Positions 6,904 to 16,219 of a stretch of 23,087 bases of DNA are shown in pieces. This DNA is from a virus. Location of the stretch: the IMG/VR virus record IMGVR_UViG_3300032087_000969, positions 1 through 23,087 of that record, one strand, 5' to 3'. Position numbers and translations under genes: made by a program. The notes beneath the pieces are model-generated. The model searched no databases, was not told the origin of the DNA, and saw nothing but the letters and a program-made list of their open reading frames with translations. Position 1 is the stretch's first letter. Every line of letters starts with the position of its first letter.

Positions 6904-7377
6904 TTACCATCGACCTTGGCCCTTACCTATCATCCAAAGTATGAAACCCATGACAGCAATACCAATTGCTCCAGCTAGTATGCCGACAATCCATTCTATG
7001 ATCTTACGTTTTAATTCTTCTTTGCGGTACAACTCTTCTTTGCGCTGTTTTCGCATTCTTGCCTCAATAGACAGAACCTCCTCCCACGCAGAAGGCCCAT
7101 AATTCCAGCTAATAAACGACTTAATGTCGTTACGCATCTGCTCCATTTTCTTTTTCTGGGCAAAGATTTGTAACGCCGTCTCTTCGTCACTACCCTTAAA
7201 CTTATACCAAGGAGGATTTTGAGCTTTGTCCTCGGCATAGGAAAAATCGCTGAACGCCTTACCCCACTGGGAAAGCTGACCAGACATATCTTGCAAATCA
7301 CGCCCGACACTTATGCCTTGCTTGATGGCGTTGAATGCGGAAGTCGCCAATCCAACCGCTGTAATAGGATCAATCAT
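6904..7377 (-). CDS. Membrane-anchored protein of the lysis group, possibly spanin-like
   Basis: The 157-residue protein opens with an amphipathic segment (MIDPITAVGLATSAFNAIKQ) and has a long charged helical middle (65-125, ending in a very basic KQRKEELYRKEELKRK). A single strong membrane helix lies near the C-terminus at about 127-150 (IIEWIVGILAGAIGIAVMGF), with a short basic tail. From memory, proteins starting IDPxTAVxLATSAFN are widespread in marine phages but have no assigned role. A single membrane anchor with a coiled stretch near holin and endolysin genes could suit an inner-membrane spanin or an anchoring factor, although the C-terminal anchor is the reverse of classical i-spanins. 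Confidence 0.75.
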   Translation of the reverse strand: MIDPITAVGLATSAFNAIKQGISVGRDLQDMSGQLSQWGKAFSDFSYAEDKAQNPPWYKFKGSDEETALQIFAQKKKMEQMRNDIKSFISWNYGPSAWEEVLSIEARMRKQRKEELYRKEELKRKIIEWIVGILAGAIGIAVMGFILWMIGKGQGRW

Positions 7378-7543
7378 CTTTACGAAACCTCACAGGACAC
7401 CGATAATCTGGATCTACGCGATACACTCTATCATAATATCCGTAACGGTTCGAGCCGCAGTCGTACTGACAGGCTTTGTAAAACCAACTACCGTATCCGT
7501 TTACCCACATGTGCCCGTATGCAACGAACACAAGTACACACAT
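7370..7543 (-). CDS. Small exported or membrane protein with Cys pattern
   Basis: This 57-codon gene fills the gap between its neighbours exactly. ATG at 7543 overlaps the upstream stop as TGATG, and its TGA at 7370-7372 falls 8 bases inside the next gene. The product begins with a short hydrophobic stretch ([20 protein letters not shown]) and continues with Cys and aromatic residues (YKACQYDCGSN, RVYRVDPDYRCPVRF). The three later Cys residues after a hydrophobic start suggest export with disulfides, or a small metal site. A GAGG site for the next gene sits inside its end. The function is unknown. Confidence 0.7.
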   Translation of the reverse strand: MCVLVFVAYGHMWVNGYGSWFYKACQYDCGSNRYGYYDRVYRVDPDYRCPVRFRKDD

Positions 7544-7740
7544 CAAAACTCTCCAGAAAACCTTTGAGGACGTGCAATCCTGCTGAAACGGCTGTTTACC
7601 ATGCCGCCAGATGCATATTTCTTTTTACCTGCATTGTTTAATGCAATAGCCACCGCTTGCTTTTGTGGATAGCCTTCGTCTTTTAGCTTGCCAATGTTGG
7701 AGCTAACCGTGGTTTGAGAGGACCCCTTCTTGAGTGGCAT
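7543..7740 (-). CDS. Small basic protein, unknown function
   Basis: The 65-residue product starts [20 protein letters not shown]. It contains the segment [18 protein letters not shown], a pattern I recall from short basic proteins common in phage structural regions and also found in bacterial genomes. The first half looks like a small helical fold; the end is basic and flexible ([12 protein letters not shown]). It starts 2 bases after the stop of the upstream gene and shares its TGA with the next start. A DNA- or head-associated role would fit the charge, but this is only inferred. Confidence 0.75.
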   Translation of the reverse strand: MPLKKGSSQTTVSSNIGKLKDEGYPQKQAVAIALNNAGKKKYASGGMVNSRFSRIARPQRFSGEF

Positions 7741-7742
7741 CG

Positions 7743-8153
7743 TTACCTCGCAGCTAACAAGCCAAGGGCCGCGCCCGAAACACCTGAGAAGATGTCCTGT
7801 GTTGGCATAGGACGTTGTTGCTGGAGTAACGCCCCTACCCCCATGCCTCCACCGCCAAACGCATTAGGAAACCGTTCGTTTGCTAGACTTGTCACCTCTT
7901 GCACAAACGGTTGCACCTCGTTTTGCTGGTAGTGATTGGTGATCTGGCTAATCATCGGTAGAAGATACTGACCTATGCCGCCACCGCCGCCTCCAATAAT
8001 AGGTTGAAGATATCCAGAACCTGGTCGCTCTGCTATTAGGTCAAACCCGTTATTCATGTCTGGCTGTCTAATCGGCATAAGCTCCCCAAGCAAGGATTTA
8101 CCCATAAACGGACCGTTCATGGCAGACTCTGGCTGTACTAAGTCCATCTGCAT
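7743..8153 (-). CDS. Gly-rich small protein after the portal gene, function unknown
   Basis: The 136-residue product has two glycine runs ([13 protein letters not shown] and [12 protein letters not shown]), each beside a short hydrophobic helix, and a middle stretch rich in Gln, Asn and Val ([20 protein letters not shown]). It begins [20 protein letters not shown] directly after the portal stop (1 base apart). The glycine-flanked helices give it the look of a virion-internal or membrane-interacting protein, for example one ejected with the DNA, but that is speculation. No family is recognised. Confidence 0.68.
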   Translation of the reverse strand: MQMDLVQPESAMNGPFMGKSLLGELMPIRQPDMNNGFDLIAERPGSGYLQPIIGGGGGGIGQYLLPMISQITNHYQQNEVQPFVQEVTSLANERFPNAFGGGGMGVGALLQQQRPMPTQDIFSGVSGAALGLLAAR

Positions 8154-8154
8154 A

Positions 8155-10641
8155 TTAATTTCTCCTCAACATAGCCTCCCGTTGCACATCAATGCGCTCA
8201 CGGTTTACTTCGTTTCTATTCCCAGCGATTTCTTCCTGACTTTCAATCCGCGCTGCATCCGTCGCCGCTTGCTGCTGCATTTTCGCTGCGTTCATCATAA
8301 CGTCTGCCTCGTCCATCTGAGACTTACGCTGCTCTGATTGCTGCTTGAGCGCAAGCTCCTGCATACGGATTTGCACAAGAGGATCAGACATAGGATCCTG
8401 TCCTTGTGGTGTAATCTCCGCCAGTGTTTGCTGCATGATTTGCATTTCCTGCAAGGCAACTAACTTCTCTACCTCGGCAGGGTTCTGCATCTCTTGTTGC
8501 ACTTCCATGATCTTTTGCTGCGCTGCTTGCGGATCTACCGCGCCCATCTGAGCGTTTAACTGCACCTGACTGATCAAACCTTGGATCTCAGCCATAACCA
8601 ACTGACGTGCCTTCATAGCAATGTGCTCCTGCAAGTGAGCATAAAACGTACCCATAACCTGCGGCGAAGTCATGACCAACGGCGTCTTCATAAACATGAC
8701 GTGGATTTTAATATGCGCGTCATGGTCCTGATCAGGGAACGCTTGCAACAATGATCCCATCAAACCTTTGGCATTCTCCAAGGCAGGATCTGTTGGCTGT
8801 GGCTCTGGCGGCGGTGGGAGAATCTCGTCAATGTTCTGAACCTCAAGGGCCTGATACATCCGTCGATACGCCGCATGCAAGTTGTGCATCTGGGGATTGG
8901 ACTGTGCTAACTGCAACTGAGTTTGAGCTAACGTCACCCTTTGTGCCATGGAGAATATGTTTGGATCGCTAACTGGAATGATATCCACACGCGCATCAAA
9001 GTCTTCAGCCTTGATCGTCTGCTCCGCACCCGCAACCTGATATGGATACTCAGGCGGTAGGTTCTCAGCAATGATCCGAGCTAGAATACGGAACTCTGTT
9101 TTCTGTGCGTAATGCAACCGCTTGTGAATAGCAGACATCACCTTCATGCCACGTTCCAACATCGCCATGGTTGTACCCACAGGCGTCTCTTGGTTCATGT
9201 TGCTAACCTGCTGGTCAGCCAATGACACAAAGCGTCTACCACCCTCAATCAACGCACCAAGCAATTGTGCTAGTGTAGCCGACGGCTCCTTGTATGGCAG
9301 CGGTATGATCGAGTCTCTGATGTTTCCACCAGGTGCATCAATGTCTCTCCACTCACCTGGCTGCAACGGCTCGTCGTCATTCCGTACCCGAACACCACGC
9401 GCCTTGAAACCCGCTGGCAAGTTCGCCAACGTACCCGCATCGATCAACTGACGCAGAATGCTCGTCGCCGCACGACCCAATCCACCAATCATGTGGATCA
9501 AACCGAAACCATAAAAACCAAGACCAGGCATAAACCTGTAATGCACAAAGTATTGCTGCTTCTTAGCTAGTTCGCTGCCTTCCTCAAAGTTTCGACGAAT
9601 ACCAAGGATCTCTCCCGATGCCTCGTCAATCGTTACGATATACGGAAGCTGAATACCCGTAGGCTCTCCGTCAGGAGACATGTCCTCGAAACCCTCGATG
9701 TCCAAGTCCACATGCATTTCCAAGATCGTATATACGTCATCCGCATACGTCTTGCTCGTGCCTTGTAACTCATCAACCTTCTGACGAACCTCGTCTGGAC
9801 CCTGATCACTCGTAAGCAACTCCACGTCACGGTAAAAACCCGCGACCTGCATTTTGCGAACCTGATTGTAATCCATCCGCAGAACATGCGTAACCCGAGT
9901 TGCTGTCTGCAAATCACTAGAGTGATATGGAACAACCAAGTCTTGAGCAGGAACAAACTTAGACACAGGCCGCTGTTTAGCCTCGTCATAGTAAACTTTC
10001 TTAAATGTAGAACCTGATAGGGGTAAATAGAACAGCAACTGATCCATATCTGGATCGAACTCTTCCATCACTTCCATGATTTGGTAGTTCATAAAATTCT
10101 TTACGCGCTGGGCTTGAGCCTCCCGCGCTTGATCCTGCAATCCAAGGATCTGTGTTTGTACTGGACCTCCCGCTGGCAAAAGTTCCTTATACGCTTGCGC
10201 TTGGAACTGTGTGACGCTTTCAGCTATCAGAGGGTGTGTTACCCCACTGGCACCCTGAAACGGCTCTGTACGGTCCTCATATTTAATCCCAAGCTGGTCT
10301 AGCCCCTTGGTGTAACCCTCTTCCCACTCGGAACGCGACTCTTGGTCTTCTTCGTATGCCGCTCGTAACTCGCTCGACAACTCACCAAGATACCCTTCGT
10401 CCAGAAACTCAGCCAAGTTTGCGTTGTGCTCCATCGGAGCTTCCGCCTCTGCTTGTTGGATCATGTCCGCCAAAGCCTGTACTACAGCCGTGCCGTCCTC
10501 TTGAGGGATAACTTCCGCTCCCCCCGCAAAGTCTTCAACTTGTGGAATCGATACATCAACGCTAGGAAGATTTTCATCCATCCCGCCTTGCATTTGTCCC
10601 CCGTCTACTAACGTGCCCATCGGGCGGGGTGGAATAGCCAT
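8155..10641 (-). CDS. Portal (head-tail connector) protein
   Basis: This 828-residue protein would form the ring at the capsid vertex through which DNA is packed and ejected. An acidic first 90 residues precede the portal core, which shows GYTKGLDQLGIKYEDRTEPF, a THPLIAESVTQFQAQAYKEL helix, and a long helix of QRVKNFMNYQIMEVMEEFDP type, followed by the sheet around PLSGSTFKKVYYD. Between 545 and 640 are helices rich in Gln. The C-terminal 100 residues are a Gln/Glu/Arg coiled coil (RMQELALKQQSEQRKSQ). Size and order match the large portals of podovirus-like and marine phages. The ATG overlaps the terminase TGA as TGATG. Confidence 0.9.
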   Translation of the reverse strand: MAIPPRPMGTLVDGGQMQGGMDENLPSVDVSIPQVEDFAGGAEVIPQEDGTAVVQALADMIQQAEAEAPMEHNANLAEFLDEGYLGELSSELRAAYEEDQESRSEWEEGYTKGLDQLGIKYEDRTEPFQGASGVTHPLIAESVTQFQAQAYKELLPAGGPVQTQILGLQDQAREAQAQRVKNFMNYQIMEVMEEFDPDMDQLLFYLPLSGSTFKKVYYDEAKQRPVSKFVPAQDLVVPYHSSDLQTATRVTHVLRMDYNQVRKMQVAGFYRDVELLTSDQGPDEVRQKVDELQGTSKTYADDVYTILEMHVDLDIEGFEDMSPDGEPTGIQLPYIVTIDEASGEILGIRRNFEEGSELAKKQQYFVHYRFMPGLGFYGFGLIHMIGGLGRAATSILRQLIDAGTLANLPAGFKARGVRVRNDDEPLQPGEWRDIDAPGGNIRDSIIPLPYKEPSATLAQLLGALIEGGRRFVSLADQQVSNMNQETPVGTTMAMLERGMKVMSAIHKRLHYAQKTEFRILARIIAENLPPEYPYQVAGAEQTIKAEDFDARVDIIPVSDPNIFSMAQRVTLAQTQLQLAQSNPQMHNLHAAYRRMYQALEVQNIDEILPPPPEPQPTDPALENAKGLMGSLLQAFPDQDHDAHIKIHVMFMKTPLVMTSPQVMGTFYAHLQEHIAMKARQLVMAEIQGLISQVQLNAQMGAVDPQAAQQKIMEVQQEMQNPAEVEKLVALQEMQIMQQTLAEITPQGQDPMSDPLVQIRMQELALKQQSEQRKSQMDEADVMMNAAKMQQQAATDAARIESQEEIAGNRNEVNRERIDVQREAMLRRN

Positions 10642-12104
10642 CAGTAATACTCCCGTCTAGTGGGAACAAAATCGTCCCCGACGTTCTCGTTTTCCAAAGC
10701 TATAAAGCCTCCTTGGCGAAAACGCATCAATGCTAAAGTCATACTATCACAAAAATCGTCATAGTCACCATTAGGAAATGAAACAACTTCTTCAATCACT
10801 TCATCCGCGAATTTCTTGTCCGTTGGTGCCCACACTACCTCCGCCTCAAATAGCGGTGCTACCATGTGCATCCTCGTTATCTTATCCCGTCCTTTACCTG
10901 GCGAAAAGCCCAATGCAGGAATACCGCGCAGCCGCAACTCGTCAATGAGTGGTGTACCCGTCGCTTTCGCTTCGACCAACACCATGTCTGGCTCCCAGTA
11001 TTCGTGTTCTTCATACGCTATCTCCTTGAGTTCGGGAAAGTTCCAACGCCCTCGTCGAGCGTCCATCAAGATAATGTTGTCCGCGCCGCCCTCTTCTGGC
11101 TCGAAGATGCCCCACGTTGTGATAGCTGAATAGTCCGCCGTTTCCTTTTTAGAAAAGGCCGTGTCGTATGCTTGAAGAATGTACTTAACTGGAGGGATCT
11201 TGTCCTCTTCCCACGCTTGCCACCAGTCCCGTTTGATGATTGCACTCTCGGATGAGGTGGGCTGTTGCTGCCACTGCGCGTTCCACTTGCCCACAGGCAG
11301 TGACGCCTTGATAGACAAAAGCGCGTCCTTGTCCCAAAACTCAGGCCATAACGGTTTATCCGAAGGCATGATCGCAGGAAACTCCACGACCTCCCACTGA
11401 TCTGCCATGACATCCCCGCCTTGACTCGCAATCAAACGGCCCGTCAAATCTTTTTTACCCCAACGGGTCATAACAAGAATAATCGCACCACCTGGCTGCA
11501 AACGCTGTCGAGGACCTGATGTGTACCACTCATACGCGTGATCAAACGCCGTATCGCTTAACGCATCCTGTTCCGAATGAGGGTCGTCAATGATAAACAA
11601 GTCCGCACCACGCCCCGTAACAGCCGCTCCAACACCCGCTGCAAAATATTCACCACCTCGGTCAGTCTGCCATTTACCCGCACCCTTGTTGTCCTCCTTT
11701 AAATTCGTATTAGGAAACACTTCCTTGTACGCAGGATCATCAATCAAATCCCGCACCTTACGTCCAAACCGTACCGCAAGCTCCGTATTGTGTGTAGCTT
11801 GAATAATCTTGAGCTTTGGATTGCGCCCCAAAAACCACGCTGGCATCAGGAATGATGCAAACTCGGACTTGGAATGACGAGGCGGCATGTTGATAATTAA
11901 CCGCTTGAGTTCCCCTCGAGCTACGCGCTCCAGTTTCTCCGCGATAATTCTATGGTGCCTACCCTCAATGAAGTTTTCATACACATGATGAGCAAAGGGC
12001 ATGAAGTAATTCTGGGCTTCCTCTCTGAGGTCCAGCTTTTTCTTCGCTTCCGTTAGCGCAAGGATCTCCTTTAATGCTTCCTCTGGAAGTGCCTGTAAGT
12101 TCAT
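10641..12104 (-). CDS. terL: Terminase large subunit (packaging ATPase and nuclease)
   Basis: The 487-residue motor protein has both expected domains. In the ATPase, the Walker A-type segment INMPPRHSKSE is at 71-81, Walker B LFIIDDPHS at 169-177 (Asp173, Asp174), and the coupling motif MTRW at 212-215. In the RNase H-like nuclease, the likely metal-binding acids are Asp314 in YDTAFSKKETADYSA, Glu378 in VLVEAKATGTPL and one of the Asp residues in DYDDFCDS at 447-454. Walker A has Ser where most have Gly (PPRHGKS), a modest variation. It is preceded by the giant low-complexity gene and followed by the portal. The small subunit is not adjacent: it lies 8.4 kb to the right. Confidence 0.94.
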   Translation of the reverse strand: MNLQALPEEALKEILALTEAKKKLDLREEAQNYFMPFAHHVYENFIEGRHHRIIAEKLERVARGELKRLIINMPPRHSKSEFASFLMPAWFLGRNPKLKIIQATHNTELAVRFGRKVRDLIDDPAYKEVFPNTNLKEDNKGAGKWQTDRGGEYFAAGVGAAVTGRGADLFIIDDPHSEQDALSDTAFDHAYEWYTSGPRQRLQPGGAIILVMTRWGKKDLTGRLIASQGGDVMADQWEVVEFPAIMPSDKPLWPEFWDKDALLSIKASLPVGKWNAQWQQQPTSSESAIIKRDWWQAWEEDKIPPVKYILQAYDTAFSKKETADYSAITTWGIFEPEEGGADNIILMDARRGRWNFPELKEIAYEEHEYWEPDMVLVEAKATGTPLIDELRLRGIPALGFSPGKGRDKITRMHMVAPLFEAEVVWAPTDKKFADEVIEEVVSFPNGDYDDFCDSMTLALMRFRQGGFIALENENVGDDFVPTRREYY

Positions 12105-15100
12105 TATCTAAACCTATATGCCTTCGCCGTCGCCGCTGGAGATGGTGTGCGTGGACGATAGTAAGCCCCACCCGTTGGACGCATTCTGCCAACTTTCGGT
12201 GTGTCGTCCCCGATCTTCTGACAACGCCACTCGCCGTTGATCTGAACAGCCTCGAACCCTTCTGGACATTCGAACGGTGCTTCCTCTGCGGTTTCGTCAT
12301 CATCATCATCGTCACCCGTTGGTGCGCCAACTTCGACCACAACATCATCCTCTTGAGCAGGTCCACCTGGCCCACTCGGTTCGTCCGCTGGCGGCTCGTC
12401 CACCTCGACTACAACATCATCCTCATCACGAGGGGCTGTGTCCGTTGATCGAACGGCCCTGATCGTCTCAGGTGTTGTAGTGGTAGGTGCTCTTGTCGTT
12501 GTGTCCGTTGTGGACGGTGTAGTCGTCGAAGTATCCACAGGAACATCAACCACCGCAGCCACGTCTCGAGAACCAACCGTGCCCTCAATAATATCGCCTT
12601 CGACAGGTGTTTCAACTTCCGTTGATACCTCAGTATCCGTTGGAGAGAGAACCTCACCGTCAAATACAAACTCCGCTGCGCCTCGGCCCATCGCTTCTTC
12701 AGCGGCAAGCTGATTTGCACCAGGTGTTGCGTCAACGACATCAACCGTAGCCGCAACATCAACCTCGGTGCTCGGTCCAGTGGCCTCAGATTGCTCAATA
12801 CCCATGGCATTCTCTGCAATGTTCGCCACATCCTGCATCGACAGGTTGTTGTCTTCCGCTACTTTACGCGCCGTTTCAGCCGATAATGCACCCGTTTGGG
12901 CCACTTCTAGGCCAATTATGCCCTCTGGAGTGGTGTTTTGCCGTGCCGCCGCAACCGCTGCATCCAACGATCCAATACCCGCAGGAAGGTCCGTAGGCTG
13001 GTTAATACGGCTAATATCCACGTCAGATAACGATGGAGCCGCTGGTTCAGGTGCAATCGCAGGGGTTAAATCCACGTTCGGTAGCGTTTCCATGCCCGAT
13101 GGCTGCTGAAGTTGGTTAATTGTACCCACATCTATGTCTGGAAGCGTACGACCCATGGCCTCTTCCGCCGCAGCTTGGTTGTCTGACGCAATCTGATTGA
13201 CAATTTTAGACGATACCTCCGCACGACTGTCGCCCACATTCACATCCGCACCCTCATTTCGAGCCGCTTCAATCAATGCAATGCTTGCAGGACCCTGTGA
13301 CGCCTGATCCGCCGTCGTATTCGTGTCCGTCGTGATAATATCTATCTCATTTTGCAAGATTTCCGCCGCCGTCAGCCCCTCTGGACCCTGTGACATCACT
13401 TCAGGTGGCGTTGGCTGCGTTTGTTCTACTGTCGGTTGTGCATCCACGTTAGATGGCGCAGGTAACTGCGCTACAGTGCCCGTATTAGGCCGTCGGAACG
13501 CGCCTCCCGTGCCCAAAGCCTCGATACCAGAGGGCGGACCTTGGTTCGGAGCCTGTGGTTGCGCGGGTGCAGGAGCCTGAACCACCACATCCGTACCAGG
13601 AATGTTGATTACACTAGGCATTTGTTCTGCACTTGGGGCTACAGGCTGCGTAGGTTGTACGTTAGTTGCAACATTTCTGCCCATCGCCGCGTCAGCGTCC
13701 GCCTGAGTAGACGGAACAAGCGACTGACCGCTAATAACCGACGCTGCGGGGGCCACTGGCGCAGTAGGACCATCAGTCATAACATTCGGACCCGCGCCTC
13801 CCGCCTGATTTGGAGCCGTGCCGCGAGTTGCAACCGACGCTGTACCAGAGGCAAGAGCACCAACGGTCCCCGCTTCTGGGTCAAACTGGAACTCATTTTC
13901 AAAACCACCCGCCGTAGACGCCGATGTTTGAGCAATGTTAGGTTCAAACACACCTTCCTGAACAAATTCTTCCCCTGCGCTAATACCCATGCGCTGCAAT
14001 AGGTTCTGTCCAAGGCGACCAGGTAACAAATTCGATACCGTACCAATCAATGCAGCAGGAATTGTGTTAGTTCGACGGGCTTCGCCCTTCATCGCTTCAA
14101 TTTCACCCTGACCCAAACCTGACAATGTGCCGTCCGCAACGGCTGCATCAATAACCTGATCCGAAGACAACCCTACATCACCAACAGTCAAACCACCCGC
14201 AATTATCGGATTTGTTATAGCCGCCGCCGCAGAAGGCAATGTCCGAACCGTCTTCGCACCCAAGGCACTAAAGTCTACGAAACCATCTTCAGGAAACACA
14301 GGATTGGTAAGGTTAGCCTGATCTTCCGCCGACAATGTAGAAAACTGCCTGTCAATTAAATCTTGATCATACGGTAATTGAGCATCCGCGTAATTCGTCA
14401 AGAAGTTCGGATCATACTCAAGCATAGGAACCCCATTAGGTCCCACCTCCCCCAGTCTAGGTTTTGCAACAAACTCCCCAAGACTTTTAGCGGCACTGCT
14501 CGTCAACTGATTCAAATCAGCAAGACCCAAACCTGTTTTGGTCCCCGTCAATAGACCCATAGGCTGATCCTCACGGACCATAGTGCCATCTCTAAGCGTA
14601 AAGTAAGGCGTAGCCTCGCCAGTCTTAGGATCGCGTCCAAACGGACCAAACGCCTCGGCCTCATATGCCGCTTGATTCTCCGCGTTGATCTCTTCAACAG
14701 ACTTACGGCTCTGCCTACGAGCAGCCTGTCTATCATCAAAATCAGAAATCGCGCCCGTGATCGTATCATACGCAGTAGATAAACCGTCTCCTATGTCTGA
14801 AAAAAATCCCGCCTGAGTAACCTGAACACTCCCGTCAGGGTTCAAAGGTACGCGGGACGGGGCACTCGGATCAAGGTAACTCGTTTCCGTCGGAATGTTC
14901 TGTATCGCCGTCAACTGACGATTTAAATCCTGCGCGTCAGATAACTGAGCCTCCGCAAGCGTGTCATAAGTATTACCCTGAGAATCCGAATATGTGACCT
15001 TGTTAATTACAGGATCCTCGCCAGCTATAGTCGTCGCCTCAAATGTAGCAGGGCGTCCAGTCTCAGGGTCCGTTGTAACTAATGTATCAACAGACGATCC

Positions 15101-16219
15101 GTCCGATAACAACGTACCCGTCGCCGTGCTCTGACCCGTCGGATCAGCATCCGCCAACTCACTCTGACGCTCAAACCGCTCCGTGAAATTCATGTCCTCA
15201 ATAGTCGTGCCACCGTCCGCAGCAGGAGGCAATAAATCTTCAATAGTCGTGCCAGCACCGCCGCCTATCTGATCCAATATATCCTGCGGTATGTTCCCAG
15301 AAAGAGTAACAACATTGTCATTCTCGTCCTGAGTAAAAATAGTCGGACCCGCACCAGGATCAAAACCCTCGGGCTGCTGATCTGGCAAATACGGACCAAA
15401 CTCCTCTAAAGAAACAGACGTGTCCTGCGGAGCAACATAACCCACATTCTCACCGCGTCCCGCTTCTCCAACCCCCATGTTGGCATACGCAGGAGCAGGA
15501 GCAGGAGCAGGTGTCTGCTGGGCAGCAATCGCCGCGTCCAACGCAGGATCCTCACCAGTGATAGCCGTAGAATACGATTGCCCGTTATAAGTAAACGTAC
15601 TCCCCGCACCCAAGTTACTACGAGCCTCGCTAAACGCATCGCTGAAACTATCCGCACCACTGTAATCAGTCTGAGCAGCAGGAGCCGCCGCTGGCGCGTT
15701 GTAATTATCCTCAAAACCATTGTCCACCTGACCAGACGCGTAACGAGATGCAGCGTCACTACCCTGCGTACGCTCAATAGTCGCCGCAGTTCGGTCAATA
15801 AAATCCTGATCCTTGGGAACCAATCCCAAACCCATAGCTAAATCATTGCCAATGCCACTCACAACATCCGACGCAGTCTCCTGTACCGTCGTTAAAATAC
15901 TCTCCGCTGGAGAGGGAGACGGACTAGGGGACGGTGATGGACTTGGACTAGGGGACGGTGATGGAGCAGGAGCAGGGGAACTCTCGCGTATCTCAGTACG
16001 CTCCGAAACTAAATCATTCAGTTCAGGGGTCCAATCACCACCACTCGCACTCAACGCCGCATTGATATCCGCCTGTACCTCAGACTCCGAACGAGCCGCT
16101 GGTGCAGGAGAAGGCGAGGGACTCGGATCGCTGCTCGAACTCGAACTCGGCTCTGGATCACCAAAAGCTCGACGATCAAACTGCCAACTCATAAATGGGT
16201 TATACAATGAATAGCGCAT
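12104..16219 (-). CDS. Giant low-complexity protein of 1371 residues, function unknown
   Basis: The frame is open for 4.1 kb, from ATG at 16219 (overlapping the acetyltransferase stop as TGATG, AGGAG 7 bases before) to the terminase start. Ser-Pro runs lie at about 31-40 and 85-104. The body is rich in Ala, Pro, Thr, Asp and Gln, with three copies of an AxxAMGR motif (DADAAMGR, AAEEAMGR, AAEEAMGR). Twin TTIEDLLPP and TTIEDMNF segments also occur. The end is Asp/Glu-rich (DDVVVEV twice, a six-Asp run). A CPEGFEAVQINGEWRCQKIG module follows, then a basic tail. No enzyme motif or membrane helix is certain. It could be an ejected internal protein or an appendage. Confidence 0.78.
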   Translation of the reverse strand: MRYSLYNPFMSWQFDRRAFGDPEPSSSSSSDPSPSPSPAPAARSESEVQADINAALSASGGDWTPELNDLVSERTEIRESSPAPAPSPSPSPSPSPSPSPSPSPAESILTTVQETASDVVSGIGNDLAMGLGLVPKDQDFIDRTAATIERTQGSDAASRYASGQVDNGFEDNYNAPAAAPAAQTDYSGADSFSDAFSEARSNLGAGSTFTYNGQSYSTAITGEDPALDAAIAAQQTPAPAPAPAYANMGVGEAGRGENVGYVAPQDTSVSLEEFGPYLPDQQPEGFDPGAGPTIFTQDENDNVVTLSGNIPQDILDQIGGGAGTTIEDLLPPAADGGTTIEDMNFTERFERQSELADADPTGQSTATGTLLSDGSSVDTLVTTDPETGRPATFEATTIAGEDPVINKVTYSDSQGNTYDTLAEAQLSDAQDLNRQLTAIQNIPTETSYLDPSAPSRVPLNPDGSVQVTQAGFFSDIGDGLSTAYDTITGAISDFDDRQAARRQSRKSVEEINAENQAAYEAEAFGPFGRDPKTGEATPYFTLRDGTMVREDQPMGLLTGTKTGLGLADLNQLTSSAAKSLGEFVAKPRLGEVGPNGVPMLEYDPNFLTNYADAQLPYDQDLIDRQFSTLSAEDQANLTNPVFPEDGFVDFSALGAKTVRTLPSAAAAITNPIIAGGLTVGDVGLSSDQVIDAAVADGTLSGLGQGEIEAMKGEARRTNTIPAALIGTVSNLLPGRLGQNLLQRMGISAGEEFVQEGVFEPNIAQTSASTAGGFENEFQFDPEAGTVGALASGTASVATRGTAPNQAGGAGPNVMTDGPTAPVAPAASVISGQSLVPSTQADADAAMGRNVATNVQPTQPVAPSAEQMPSVINIPGTDVVVQAPAPAQPQAPNQGPPSGIEALGTGGAFRRPNTGTVAQLPAPSNVDAQPTVEQTQPTPPEVMSQGPEGLTAAEILQNEIDIITTDTNTTADQASQGPASIALIEAARNEGADVNVGDSRAEVSSKIVNQIASDNQAAAEEAMGRTLPDIDVGTINQLQQPSGMETLPNVDLTPAIAPEPAAPSLSDVDISRINQPTDLPAGIGSLDAAVAAARQNTTPEGIIGLEVAQTGALSAETARKVAEDNNLSMQDVANIAENAMGIEQSEATGPSTEVDVAATVDVVDATPGANQLAAEEAMGRGAAEFVFDGEVLSPTDTEVSTEVETPVEGDIIEGTVGSRDVAAVVDVPVDTSTTTPSTTDTTTRAPTTTTPETIRAVRSTDTAPRDEDDVVVEVDEPPADEPSGPGGPAQEDDVVVEVGAPTGDDDDDDETAEEAPFECPEGFEAVQINGEWRCQKIGDDTPKVGRMRPTGGAYYRPRTPSPAATAKAYRFR
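15921..15964. repeat. 24-bp tandem repeat coding Ser-Pro runs
   Basis: The 20-base unit from 15921 to 15940 (start GGACTAGGGG, end GGTGATGG) recurs exactly at 15945-15964, separated by ACTT, giving a period of 24 bases, a multiple of three. It encodes part of the Ser-Pro run near residues 85-104 of the giant protein. Slippage in such a repeat would change run length in frame. Confidence 0.85.

Noticed and set aside
12277-14002. Several long plus-strand frames opposite the giant protein
   Set aside because: They are repetitive antisense readings of a low-complexity gene (His-, Val- or Arg-rich), without ribosome sites.
15480-15515. Possible short tandem repeat or CRISPR-like array in GCAGGA units
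   Set aside because: It is a simple triplet-type repeat coding an Ala-Pro run, with no spacers.
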